Below are positions 1 to 5,615 of a stretch of 11,523 bases of DNA, piece by piece. How positions within the stretch are numbered: position 1 is the stretch's first letter; each line of letters starts with the position of its first letter. Below the pieces are notes generated by a model. That model ran no database searches. It saw nothing but the letters and a program-made list of their open reading frames with translations, and was not told the origin of the DNA. Source of the DNA: Microbacteriaceae bacterium. GTDB taxonomy: Bacteria > Actinomycetota > Actinomycetes > Actinomycetales > Microbacteriaceae. The DNA is taken from NCBI GenBank assembly GCA_030840185.1, contig JAUZFY010000301.1:1-11523 (forward strand), in the 5' to 3' direction. The position numbers and the translations under genes were made by a program.

Positions 1-978
1 CAGGCCGATCTGCTCGCGAATCGCGTCGAGGGCCTCCATGATCTGAACGCTCTCCCCGGCCGTCAGCACCTCGCCGGCATCGCCGGTCCGGATGCGGCGT
101 TCCAACTCCCAGGCCTGATATTGCATGCCCCGGTTGGTCACCTGGCTTTCGTACCGTTCGAGTTCGACGCCCTTGTTATCGAATACCGTAAACGTTGTCG
201 GGCTGTACCAGATCGCGTCGATCTCGATGCGGCCGAGGGTGCCAAGGATTGAGGCTCGGTTGGGCCCGAGGGTGTCGAGCGCGCTGTGCAGTAGGGCTTG
301 CTGGCCGTCGCCGTAGGTCAGCACGATGGCCGTCTGCCGGTCGACCCCCGTCGTGGTGTTGGCGGCTGCTGCATACACCGTTGCCGGGGGACCAAAGAGG
401 TCGAACGCAAATGACACCGGGTAGATGCCGAGGTCAAGCAGCGCCCCGCCGCCGAGTGCCGGATTGTTGATGCGGTGGTCGGGATCCTTTGGCAGGTTCT
501 GATTGTGGTCGGCGATGAGCGTGCGCACGTCCCCGAGCGTGCCTGCCGCGATGATCTCGCGAATTCGCAGCATGTGCGGAAGGAACCTCGTCCACATCGC
601 CTCCATCACCTGAAGACCGCGTTCGGCCGCGGTGTCCACGACCTCGCGAGCCTCCGCCGCGTTCACGGTGAAGGACTTCTCAACCAGCACGTGTTTGCCG
701 CCGTTGAGCGCCGTCATGGCATTTTCCGCGTGGAACGGGTGCGGGGTCGACACGTATATGACGTCGACTTCCGGGTCGGCCGCGAGCGCCTCATAGCTCG
801 AGTGCGCGTTCGCGATGCCGAATTCGGCCGCGAAGGCGTCTGCCGATTCCTGGGTTCGGGAGCCCACCGCGGTCACGGTGAACCCGTTGGCGAGCAGGTC
901 GGCGGTTTGAGCGCGCGCAATATAACCCGTGCCGAGGATTCCCCAGCGAATAGCTTCGGGAGCGGTGTCCTGGGGCAT
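1..978 (-). CDS. Gfo/Idh/MocA-family NAD(P)-dependent oxidoreductase (3' end outside window)
   Basis: The gene starts at ATG 978 behind a purine-rich GAGAGGAAG ribosome binding site and stays open to the window edge, giving 326 residues with no stop. An N-terminal Rossmann dinucleotide site, GTGYIA, lies at residues 16-21. STPHPFH (77-83) follows, then EKS at 100-102, where Lys101 corresponds to the catalytic lysine of the family's EKP motif. A glycine-rich GGGALLDLGIYP segment near 177-187 is typical of the dihydrodiol dehydrogenase-like branch. Family members oxidise or reduce sugars, inositols or related polyols with NAD(P) in the cytosol; the substrate cannot be read here. Family members are usually about 330-360 aa, so only a short C-terminal tail should be missing. 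The gene appears to be transcribed alone from the promoter region at 1013-1060. Assignment to the superfamily is secure; any specific enzyme name would be a guess. Confidence 0.93.
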   Translation of the reverse strand, partial: MPQDTAPEAIRWGILGTGYIARAQTADLLANGFTVTAVGSRTQESADAFAAEFGIANAHSSYEALAADPEVDVIYVSTPHPFHAENAMTALNGGKHVLVEKSFTVNAAEAREVVDTAAERGLQVMEAMWTRFLPHMLRIREIIAAGTLGDVRTLIADHNQNLPKDPDHRINNPALGGGALLDLGIYPVSFAFDLFGPPATVYAAAANTTTGVDRQTAIVLTYGDGQQALLHSALDTLGPNRASILGTLGRIEIDAIWYSPTTFTVFDNKGVELERYESQVTNRGMQYQAWELERRIRTGDAGEVLTAGESVQIMEALDAIREQIGL

Positions 979-1012
979 GTCTTCCTCTCGATGCGCGGAT
1001 CTGCACGCACCA

Positions 1013-1053
1013 CTAGAAAATCTAGCAGCGGCGGCTGGGGGGTTCAGTCTGGC
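1013..1053 (-). promoter_or_regulatory. Candidate promoter and palindromic operator of the Gfo/Idh/MocA gene
   Basis: Reading the minus strand, a weak -35 (CTGAAC) and a -10-like TAGATT are separated by 17 bp. The -10 is embedded in the perfect palindrome CTAGA-TTT-TCTAG at 1013-1025, about 35 bp before the ATG at 978. A palindrome covering the -10 and the likely transcription start is where a repressor would bind. The -35 matches the consensus at only three of six positions, so the promoter call is tentative. The palindrome itself is seen directly. Confidence 0.35.
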
Positions 1054-1315
1054 GCCGCGGCGCGAACCGAGGTGCTCAATCCCGGGTCTTTGCTGGCGAC
1101 GCCCTCAAAACTGGGGCGGCAACTATTGCGACACGGGCCTAGGTCCGAAGGACTCCTCGGCGTAGTCTCAGGGGCAGGTTATCCCGTCCCTGATCCGGCG
1201 GGCATGACCGGGGTCCGGCATCGTGTGGTTACTGTGTCGGGCCCCATTCCGTTTCCGTCCGTTCGCGGCGGTGGAATTCCCGGTGCGAAACCATTTCCCG
1301 GGCCGCCTCCCCTCA

Positions 1316-1390
1316 TTCACCGCTCCCCGCCCGCCTCCTCCGGTCGTTCACCGCTCCCCGCCCGCCACCTCCGGTCGTTCACCGCTCCCG
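1316..1390. repeat. GC-rich 31-bp tandem repeat, about 2.4 copies
   Basis: Two near-identical 31-bp units, 1316-1346 and 1347-1377, begin TTCACCGCTCCCCGCCCGCC and end CTCCGGTCG. They differ at one base. A truncated third copy starts at 1378 with TTCACCGCTCCCGCC and runs straight into the left arm of the inverted repeat at 1400. The partial copy also resembles the reverse complement of the sequence just beyond the right arm (1481-1493), so the tandem units may be duplications of the outer part of that element. Confidence 0.75.
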
Positions 1391-1399
1391 CCTTCACCG

Positions 1400-1476
1400 A
1401 AAACGCAGGACATCAACCACCGCGGCACCGTTTTCCGTTCGGATAGCGCCGCTAGGTGGTGAATGTCCTGCGTTTT
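1400..1476. repeat. REP-like long imperfect inverted repeat
   Basis: The left arm, 1400-1421 (begins AAAACGCAGGACATC), matches the reverse complement of the right arm, 1455-1476 (ends GATGTCCTGCGTTTT if perfect), at 20 of 22 positions. Inside, GCGGC (1422-1426) pairs with GCCGC (1448-1452), leaving a loop of about 21 nt. Outside, similarity continues imperfectly over another dozen bases (AGGCGGGAGCGG against AGGCGAGGGGCGG). The whole can fold as one very long hairpin. It contains no gene and no transposase is near. It could be a chromosomal repetitive palindrome (REP or MITE class) that also serves as a transcription barrier after the gene ending at 1537. Confidence 0.8.
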
Positions 1477-1514
1477 GAGTAGGCGAGGGGCGGCACGGCG
1501 ATAGCTCGGTAGCG

Positions 1515-1546
1515 GGCGACGGATTACGGCGACGGATTACGGCGAC
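1515..1546. repeat. 13-bp tandem repeat overlapping the end of the 74-aa gene
   Basis: GGCGACGGATTAC occurs twice in perfect tandem (1515-1527, 1528-1540), followed by a partial GGCGAC (1541-1546). The stop codon of the minus-strand gene (TAA at 1539-1537) lies inside the second copy. The first copy therefore looks like a duplication just downstream of the coding end. Confidence 0.8.
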
Positions 1547-1761
1547 TCTGGCTCCGTCGGATCTCCCGGAAGCAGGGCGATCGGCGTCGCAGCGGTGATG
1601 AAGATGTCCGCCGCCCTATACGTCCCCTCGCCGTAGTTGACTCGCAACCAGAGCGGGCGCCCCGCTTCGACGGCGTCCTCGATTTCCGCCTTTACCTCCT
1701 GAAGATCCCGTCCGGATAGGCTGTATTCGTTGTTTCCGTAGTGCACGACGATCCGGCTCAC
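1537..1761 (-). CDS. Small conserved-looking hypothetical protein, 74 aa
   Basis: It starts at GTG 1761, overlapping the TGA stop of the upstream gene by 4 bp (GTGA), so translation is probably coupled. The product begins MSRIVVHYGNNEYSL and alternates beta-like and helical segments: a short strand pair, an acidic helix (about residues 18-32), then WLRVNYGEG and a hydrophobic FITAATPIALL stretch before a Pro/Glu-rich tail. There is no signal peptide, membrane helix or cysteine. I do not recognise a named family. The codon use and the tight overlap with the DUF7882-type gene argue that it is real. The GAGGA sequence lies only one base before the GTG, which is too close for an ordinary ribosome binding site and fits re-initiation after the upstream stop. 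Confidence 0.75.
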   Translation of the reverse strand: MSRIVVHYGNNEYSLSGRDLQEVKAEIEDAVEAGRPLWLRVNYGEGTYRAADIFITAATPIALLPGDPTEPESP

Positions 1762-2120
1762 TCCTCGACCCGGTGACCCTCAACGCGATGTCCCTCAACG
1801 CGATGTCCCTCAAAATGGTCGTTTTCGGGCGGCTCCGGCACGAGGTGGAGTCCTCCGGGGGAGTTCGCGGCGACGACGAGGGCCTCGATCCATCGCGGAT
1901 TAATCAGCGGCATCCGCCCTCCGAGGTATTTGTAACTAATCGGAATCGCGGAATTGAGCCAGATAGAGGTGCGACCGTTGCCGATGCGCTGGTCGTCCTT
2001 CCAGGAAAACGCAAAGGCTTCGTTACGGCGAAGTTTGCCGTTGATCACGATCTGCAGGTGAGCCAGCACGCGATCGTCGAAGTCCGCCTCAAGCTTGGAA
2101 TCGTACGTCAGTGTTCCCAC
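1758..2120 (-). CDS. DUF7882-type small protein with EGHRV-repeat tail, 120 aa
   Basis: The GTG start at 2120 follows GGAGG with a 5-nt spacer. The product opens with MGTLTYDSKLEADFDDRVLAHLQ and continues with INGKLRRNEAFAFSW, then STIWL-like and IPISYKYLG segments, INPRWIEALVVAANSPGGLHLVPEP. From memory this matches the compact family (DUF7882) found in many Microbacteriaceae, whose members are sometimes mislabelled as an ATP-dependent DNA ligase; there is no ligase motif here. The conserved domain ends near residue 97. Residues 104-118 are three consecutive EGHRV units ending in EE, which look like a recent microsatellite expansion. The function of the family is unknown. The gene is the first of a two-gene overlapping operon with the 74-aa protein. 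Confidence 0.85.
   Translation of the reverse strand: MGTLTYDSKLEADFDDRVLAHLQIVINGKLRRNEAFAFSWKDDQRIGNGRTSIWLNSAIPISYKYLGGRMPLINPRWIEALVVAANSPGGLHLVPEPPENDHFEGHRVEGHRVEGHRVEE
1762..1813. repeat. 15-bp in-frame tandem repeat coding for EGHRV
   Basis: Two identical units CCCTCAACGCGATGT (1777-1791 and 1792-1806), a diverged unit at 1762-1776 and a partial one at 1807-1813 lie in frame within the minus-strand gene. Each unit adds exactly five codons, so copy changes lengthen or shorten the protein tail without shifting frame. Confidence 0.85.
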
Positions 2121-2171
2121 GGGGGCCTCCGTAACTGGCTAGCTGAACAACATCCGGCGATATGTGCTCCA

Positions 2172-2226
2172 GGCGATTCGGTGCTGCCAATCGTACGCGC
2201 GCCGCTTCCGTTGCGGCAGAATCGCC
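2172..2226. promoter_or_regulatory. Hairpin-forming sequence in a divergent intergenic region
   Basis: GGCGATTC (2172-2179) is the exact reverse complement of GAATCGCC (2219-2226). A further CTGCC/GGCAG pair adjoins, and an alternative perfect hairpin GCCGC-TTCCGTT-GCGGC sits at 2201-2217. The sequence lies between a leftward gene starting at 2120 and a rightward gene starting near 2333, so both promoters should be in this 210-bp gap. No clear -35/-10 pair stands out. The role is inferred only from position and symmetry. Confidence 0.35.
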
Positions 2227-2332
2227 CAAACGAAAAGCGAGCGGCATCATATGAAGCGCTACCACCGCACGCAATCCCTTTCACGAAGTGCATTTCGCGA
2301 GTCAAATAGCTCCAATGAGGCAGCAGCAAACT

Positions 2333-2596
2333 ATGCGCACGAGCCGCGCCATATCGTCCGGCGAAGTTGAGGTAATCGCGATTTCCCGGGACGAGTGGCG
2401 GATCAGCGATCCCTCGAAGGCGGAACACGATGGTCTCTCACTCCTCGGCTTTGTGCAGCGAGTCGAGAACGCGTTCGAGATTACGGAAATGCACCGCCCG
2501 CTCGATCGCACCTACGTCCACAGCTTCCATGCGGCCATTCAGGTACTATCGGCGCACACGGCGGATGGCTCGACCGACCGTCAGTTCGCCGCGTAG
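2333..2596 (+). CDS. Small hypothetical protein, 87 aa
   Basis: The reading frame contains a credible globular core, VEVIAISRDEWRISDP followed by SLLGFVQRVENAFEITEM and a helix HSFHAAIQVLSAH. It resembles small cytosolic proteins of about 80-90 aa that I have seen in Microbacteriaceae, with no named domain. The start is uncertain: ATG 2333 has GAGG 12 nt upstream; ATG 2315 and GTG 2288 are in-frame alternatives without better binding sites. There is no signal peptide, membrane segment or cysteine. It is oriented away from the DUF7882-type operon and converges on the kinase gene with only 30 bp between the stops. The opposite-strand frames over it are low-complexity. Confidence 0.65.
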   Translation: MRTSRAISSGEVEVIAISRDEWRISDPSKAEHDGLSLLGFVQRVENAFEITEMHRPLDRTYVHSFHAAIQVLSAHTADGSTDRQFAA

Positions 2597-2599
2597 CCA

Positions 2600-2609
2600 A
2601 GTACGTACT
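2600..2609. repeat. Perfect 10-bp palindrome between convergent genes
   Basis: AGTACGTACT is fully self-complementary and sits in the 30-bp gap between the convergent stops at 2596 and 2627. It has no loop and no adjacent T-run, so it is at best a weak transcription-end signal. Confidence 0.35.
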
Positions 2610-2626
2610 GACTAGCAGAGTTCTTT

Positions 2627-4021
2627 TCAGAGGGTCTGCGTTACGGACGAACTCACTTCACCAGTTCGTATGCCCTGCTGACGCAATTCCTGTTGCGCCA
2701 CGACGAGGGCGGCGAGGTCCTGCAGGTTCGCGACTTCGGACTCAGAGGCGCTGCCCGGCTTGAAGTCGAGCACCGAGAGCGTGCCGATCGTGCGCCCGTC
2801 GTGCCGTTTGAGCGGCACGCCAACATAGAACCGCAGGCCGAGCGGCCCGGTGACGAGCGAGCTGGACTCGGTTCGCGGATCGGTTGACGCATCCTCGACG
2901 ACCACCGGCTCCTCCTGGGGGATCGCCGTCTTCGATAGGTCGACAGCGCGTGCGACCTTCTCGACCTCCGCGCCGTAGTAGGACTTGAACCAGGTGCGGT
3001 CGTGATCGACGACGCTGACGATGGAAATCGGAGCGGAAAATAGCCGAGCCGCCATCGCCGTGACCCGATGAAGCGCCTCGTCCGGGAGCGTGTCGAGGAT
3101 TCCCTGCGGAGTGCCCAGGTACGGGTCGGCCGCGTTCGGCGAGAACGCATCGCCCTCGACATCCTTATGGCGCCCGCTTTCGGCGATCACCACTTGCTTA
3201 AGAGTAGCCACCAGTTCGCCGCGAGTGGGCCGATCCGCAGGATCCCGCGCGGTCATCGCCAGGAGCAGCTGCCGCCAGTGATCGGGCAAATGCTTGGGGA
3301 CCGCCGGGTCCCGCGACAGACGGGCGACAGCCGACTCGACCACGGAACCGGGAAACTCCACCCGTCTCGTGAAGCATTCGAGCAACACCAGGCCGAGGGA
3401 GTACACATCGGTGGCCGCGCCGACCTTTGCCCCAGAAGCCTGCTCCGGGCTCAGATAAGCCGCCGTGCCGGTGGTGGTCCCCTCGGCGGTCATCCGCTCG
3501 ACGTCCTCCGAGAGGGCGATGCCAAAGTCTGTGAGCTTCGCTCGGGCACGCGAGGACGTGGCCCCATAGTCGACAAGGAGCAGGTTGGACGGCTTGATGT
3601 CGCGATGAATCACGCTGTGCGCGTGAATGTAATCCAGCGCCTCCGCCATGTCGTAACCGACCTCGGCGATGTGACGCGCGGCGATCGGCGGACCGGCGAG
3701 GCGAGCCCGCATGTCCATTCCCTTGACAAGGGCCATGACAAGAAAGCGGCGCGCCCGACCGCTCTCGTCCTGGTCGATGCCCGCGTCAAACAGACTGACC
3801 AGCGCGTGATGATCGAGACCGGCCAGAACCGAGAGCTCTGTCTCCTGTCTCCCGGGGTCGACGGAACCGGCGTGGAACAATTTGACCGCGACGGTGCGAC
3901 CGAGGGACTCGTCGCGCGCCCGGTAAACGGTCGCCGTTCCCCCCTGACCGATCGGAACTTCCAGCCGGTAGCGGCCACCTAGAATCCGTTCGGTCTCGTC
4001 TTGTGCTGTTGGCACTGACAT
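2627..4021 (-). CDS. Soluble Ser/Thr protein kinase with C-terminal GAF domain, 464 aa
   Basis: An N-terminal bacterial Hanks-type kinase has every key element: glycine loop GQGGTATV (25-32), ATP-binding Lys47 in VAVK, helix-C Glu62, catalytic HRDIKPSN (139-146, Asp141), DFG (165-167), SPE (191-193, APE equivalent), DVYSLG (205-210) and Arg264. The activation loop is Thr-rich (TAEGTTTGTAAY), consistent with autophosphorylation. From about residue 300 to 455 a GAF domain follows (PLGLRFYVGVPLKRHDGRTIGTLSVLDF), a small-molecule or redox sensing fold. There is no transmembrane helix and no PASTA repeat, so it is cytosolic, unlike PknB. The start was set at ATG 4021, behind GAGAGTGGG. The frame runs open to an ATG at 4102, but the extra 27 residues resemble no kinase N-terminus. 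Probable role: phosphorylating targets in response to a GAF ligand. Targets are not evident from the neighbours. Confidence 0.93.
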   Translation of the reverse strand: MSVPTAQDETERILGGRYRLEVPIGQGGTATVYRARDESLGRTVAVKLFHAGSVDPGRQETELSVLAGLDHHALVSLFDAGIDQDESGRARRFLVMALVKGMDMRARLAGPPIAARHIAEVGYDMAEALDYIHAHSVIHRDIKPSNLLLVDYGATSSRARAKLTDFGIALSEDVERMTAEGTTTGTAAYLSPEQASGAKVGAATDVYSLGLVLLECFTRRVEFPGSVVESAVARLSRDPAVPKHLPDHWRQLLLAMTARDPADRPTRGELVATLKQVVIAESGRHKDVEGDAFSPNAADPYLGTPQGILDTLPDEALHRVTAMAARLFSAPISIVSVVDHDRTWFKSYYGAEVEKVARAVDLSKTAIPQEEPVVVEDASTDPRTESSSLVTGPLGLRFYVGVPLKRHDGRTIGTLSVLDFKPGSASESEVANLQDLAALVVAQQELRQQGIRTGEVSSSVTQTL

Positions 4022-4102
4022 AAAACCCACTCTCGTTTGCCAGTGTATTGACAGGCCGGGAATTACAGCATTTCGCGCTGGGGGTTGACACGCGCAGTTC
4101 AT

Positions 4103-4137
4103 GTCGCTACCCGGTCAATCGGCCCGGGAATAGCGAC
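4103..4137 (-). terminator. Candidate terminator hairpin after the alpha/beta hydrolase
   Basis: GTCGCTACCCGG (4103-4114) pairs with CCGGG-aa-TAGCGAC (4124-4137), a 12-bp stem with a two-base bulge and a 9-nt loop. It begins 27 bp past the hydrolase stop and about 80 bp before the kinase start. There is no T-tract on the minus strand beyond it, so it may be an incomplete terminator or a regulatory hairpin of the kinase leader. Confidence 0.45.
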
Positions 4138-4163
4138 CCGGGAGGGACCGTCGGCCGTGCAAG

Positions 4164-4892
4164 CTATTCCGCGATGCTCGCGGCCGCCGCAAGGATGGCG
4201 TCGATCGCGGCCGTCGGATGCGACACCATCGACACGTGGGATCCGGCCACCTCGCTGATGGTGGCGCCCGCCCGTTCGGCCATCCGACGCTGCGTGTCCG
4301 GCGGGATCACCCGGTCCTCCGTTCCGACAACCGCCCAGCTCGGCAGGGTCTTCCAGGCCGCAGTCCCGGATGGCGTGGTGTTGGCGCTCAGCGTGCCGGG
4401 TCGCTGACCTGCCACGATCAGCCAGCGATCGGCCTCCGGTAGACCCTGGGCAAACGCGTCATGCACGGTGGATGGCTTGAGGAACGCCTCGGCATCGCCC
4501 GCCGGCGCTCCCGGGTATCCGACAATATCGAGCACCGCCGTGGGGTCTGACACGTCGAGAGCGGACCCTGACCCGCCGAGGATTTGAAACACCGTCTCTC
4601 CCTCATCCGGGATGAAGGCGTCGACGTAGACCAGCGCGCGCACGTCTCCACCCTCCGTAGCCGCGTTGGTAATCACCGCGCCGCCGTAAGAATGGCCGAC
4701 CAGCACGACGGGCCCGGTTGTGCGTTGGGCAACGAACGACGCGACGTATGCCGCATCCGCTGGGAGCCCGCGAAGCAGGTTCGGCGGCGCCAGGACGGTG
4801 AAGCCCTGACCCCGCAGCTCCGTTGCGACGGCGTTCCAGCTGGATGCGTCGGCCCAGCTTCCGTGGACGAGGACGATCGTGGGTTTTGGCAT
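4164..4892 (-). CDS. Alpha/beta-fold hydrolase, 242 aa
   Basis: ATG 4892 follows an AAGGGA ribosome binding site with a suitable spacer. The protein starts directly with a beta strand, PTIVLVHGSWADASSW, whose HG (10-11) forms the oxyanion-hole region. The nucleophile elbow GHSYGG places Ser68 at 66-71. Asp193 in GTEDRVIPP and His219 in AGSHVSMVSHP complete the catalytic triad. The absence of a long lid and the overall length fit the small esterase/lactonase-like alpha/beta hydrolases (the EstC / salicylate-esterase-like group), which act on small esters or amides in the cytosol. There is no signal peptide. The substrate cannot be determined. The preceding gene on the same strand ends 98 bp upstream, so it may have its own promoter. 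Confidence 0.93.
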   Translation of the reverse strand: MPKPTIVLVHGSWADASSWNAVATELRGQGFTVLAPPNLLRGLPADAAYVASFVAQRTTGPVVLVGHSYGGAVITNAATEGGDVRALVYVDAFIPDEGETVFQILGGSGSALDVSDPTAVLDIVGYPGAPAGDAEAFLKPSTVHDAFAQGLPEADRWLIVAGQRPGTLSANTTPSGTAAWKTLPSWAVVGTEDRVIPPDTQRRMAERAGATISEVAGSHVSMVSHPTAAIDAILAAAASIAE

Positions 4893-4990
4893 GTGTTTTC
4901 CCTTCGTGACGTATGCGACCGCAGAGATTTTGCGTCAGCGTACGCGCGGCGAAATGGGCGCGCCAGCGCTAATGAAGGGAGGTGATGCGC

Positions 4991-5401
4991 CTATGGGTGG
5001 CGGTGGCGGACCAAGGCTCTCGAGTCCGGTTCGGCAAACCCGAACTGGCGGTAAAGACCGTGCGCATCGCGAGTGTCGAGGGTCCACCTGAACCCTGCAC
5101 CGGGCCCATCGTCGATCATCTTCTTGACGAGCATCTTGCCGACACCGTGGCCCCTGTGCTCGGCGAGCACGAACACATCTGCGAGATAGGCGAATGCAAC
5201 TCCGTCCGAAACAGCCCGGGCGAAACCGACCAACTCGCCGGAGCGGTCCGCGTAGGCACCGACCACCCGCCAGGCGCCATCGATTTGGCGCTCCACCTCC
5301 TCCCGAGTGCGCCACTTCTCCCAGTAGGCCTCCGTCGACAGGAATTGCCAGACGGCATCCCGATCGATGCGGCCGAGGTCATCATCAACTTGATAGCTCA
5401 C
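4991..5401 (-). CDS. GNAT-family N-acetyltransferase, 136 aa
   Basis: The acetyl-CoA binding motif A is clear: the strand YLADVFVLAEHRGHGVGKMLV (about 72-92) contains the R-x-x-G-x-G/A pyrophosphate loop, here RGHGVG. The C-terminal DTRDAHGLYRQFGF matches the motif B end of GNAT proteins, with the usual Tyr and the GF turn. The length, near 140 aa, is normal for a single-domain GNAT. The start chosen is GTG 5401, since no in-frame ATG lies in the preceding few codons; the upstream binding site is weak. Substrate is unknown (an amino group on a small molecule or a protein). It is divergent from the dehydrogenase operon starting at 5616, and the 214 bp between them must hold both promoters. Confidence 0.9.
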   Translation of the reverse strand: MSYQVDDDLGRIDRDAVWQFLSTEAYWEKWRTREEVERQIDGAWRVVGAYADRSGELVGFARAVSDGVAFAYLADVFVLAEHRGHGVGKMLVKKMIDDGPGAGFRWTLDTRDAHGLYRQFGFAEPDSRALVRHRHP

Positions 5402-5470
5402 CGGGACATCGTGCCAGTGAATGGCGCACGGATGCCAGTAAGGACGCGGTCCGTCCCCGAATGCGGCGCC

Positions 5471-5499
5471 TTCTCAACAGGCAAGAACGACGCTATATC
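5471..5499 (+). promoter_or_regulatory. Candidate promoter of the dehydrogenase operon
   Basis: TTCTCA (5471-5476) and TATATC (5494-5499) each match the -35 and -10 consensus at four of six positions with the ideal 17-bp spacer. The leader would be about 110 nt and contains a short hairpin CGAGA-CCACTGC-TCTCG (5563-5579) shortly before the ribosome binding site, a possible operator or mRNA structure. This is the only reasonable pair seen in the gap between the divergent GNAT gene and the operon. Confidence 0.35.
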
Positions 5500-5615
5500 C
5501 GCTGGGGAGCCAGAGGGATACTCTCACTCGTAAACACCGAGATCGCCCGTGCCGCGAGGGACCGAGACCACTGCTCTCGCGCCCTGACCCAACCCACCCG
5601 AGGAGAGATCCGACC

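Larger units (their letters stand above)
979..1536. other. Gene-poor intergenic stretch, about 560 bp
   Basis: No convincing gene lies here. Open frames across it are low-complexity products rich in Arg, Pro and Ser, without recognisable motifs. From left to right the stretch holds the candidate promoter of the Gfo/Idh/MocA gene, about 250 bp without visible structure, a 31-bp GC-rich tandem repeat (1316-1390), a large inverted repeat (1400-1476), and the start of a 13-bp tandem repeat (1515-1546). The strand facing the repeats is the 3' side of the small-protein operon that ends at 1537, so the inverted repeat could also act as that operon's terminator. Confidence 0.6.

Noticed and set aside
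1316..1390. Tandem repeats considered as a CRISPR array
   Set aside because: The units are directly adjacent with no unique spacers, and no cas gene is present.
475..1446. A 323-codon open frame on the plus strand
   Set aside because: It is the antisense shadow of the Gfo/Idh/MocA gene followed by repeat sequence. The product has no motif and runs through the palindromic element.
3068..3982. A 304-codon plus-strand frame opposite the kinase gene
   Set aside because: Antisense shadow of a gene with complete kinase motifs; the composition is Arg/His/Gly-rich without a recognisable fold.
4085..4113. TTGACA with a TACCCG 17 bp later on the plus strand
   Set aside because: It faces no plus-strand gene and the -10 is poor; a chance match.
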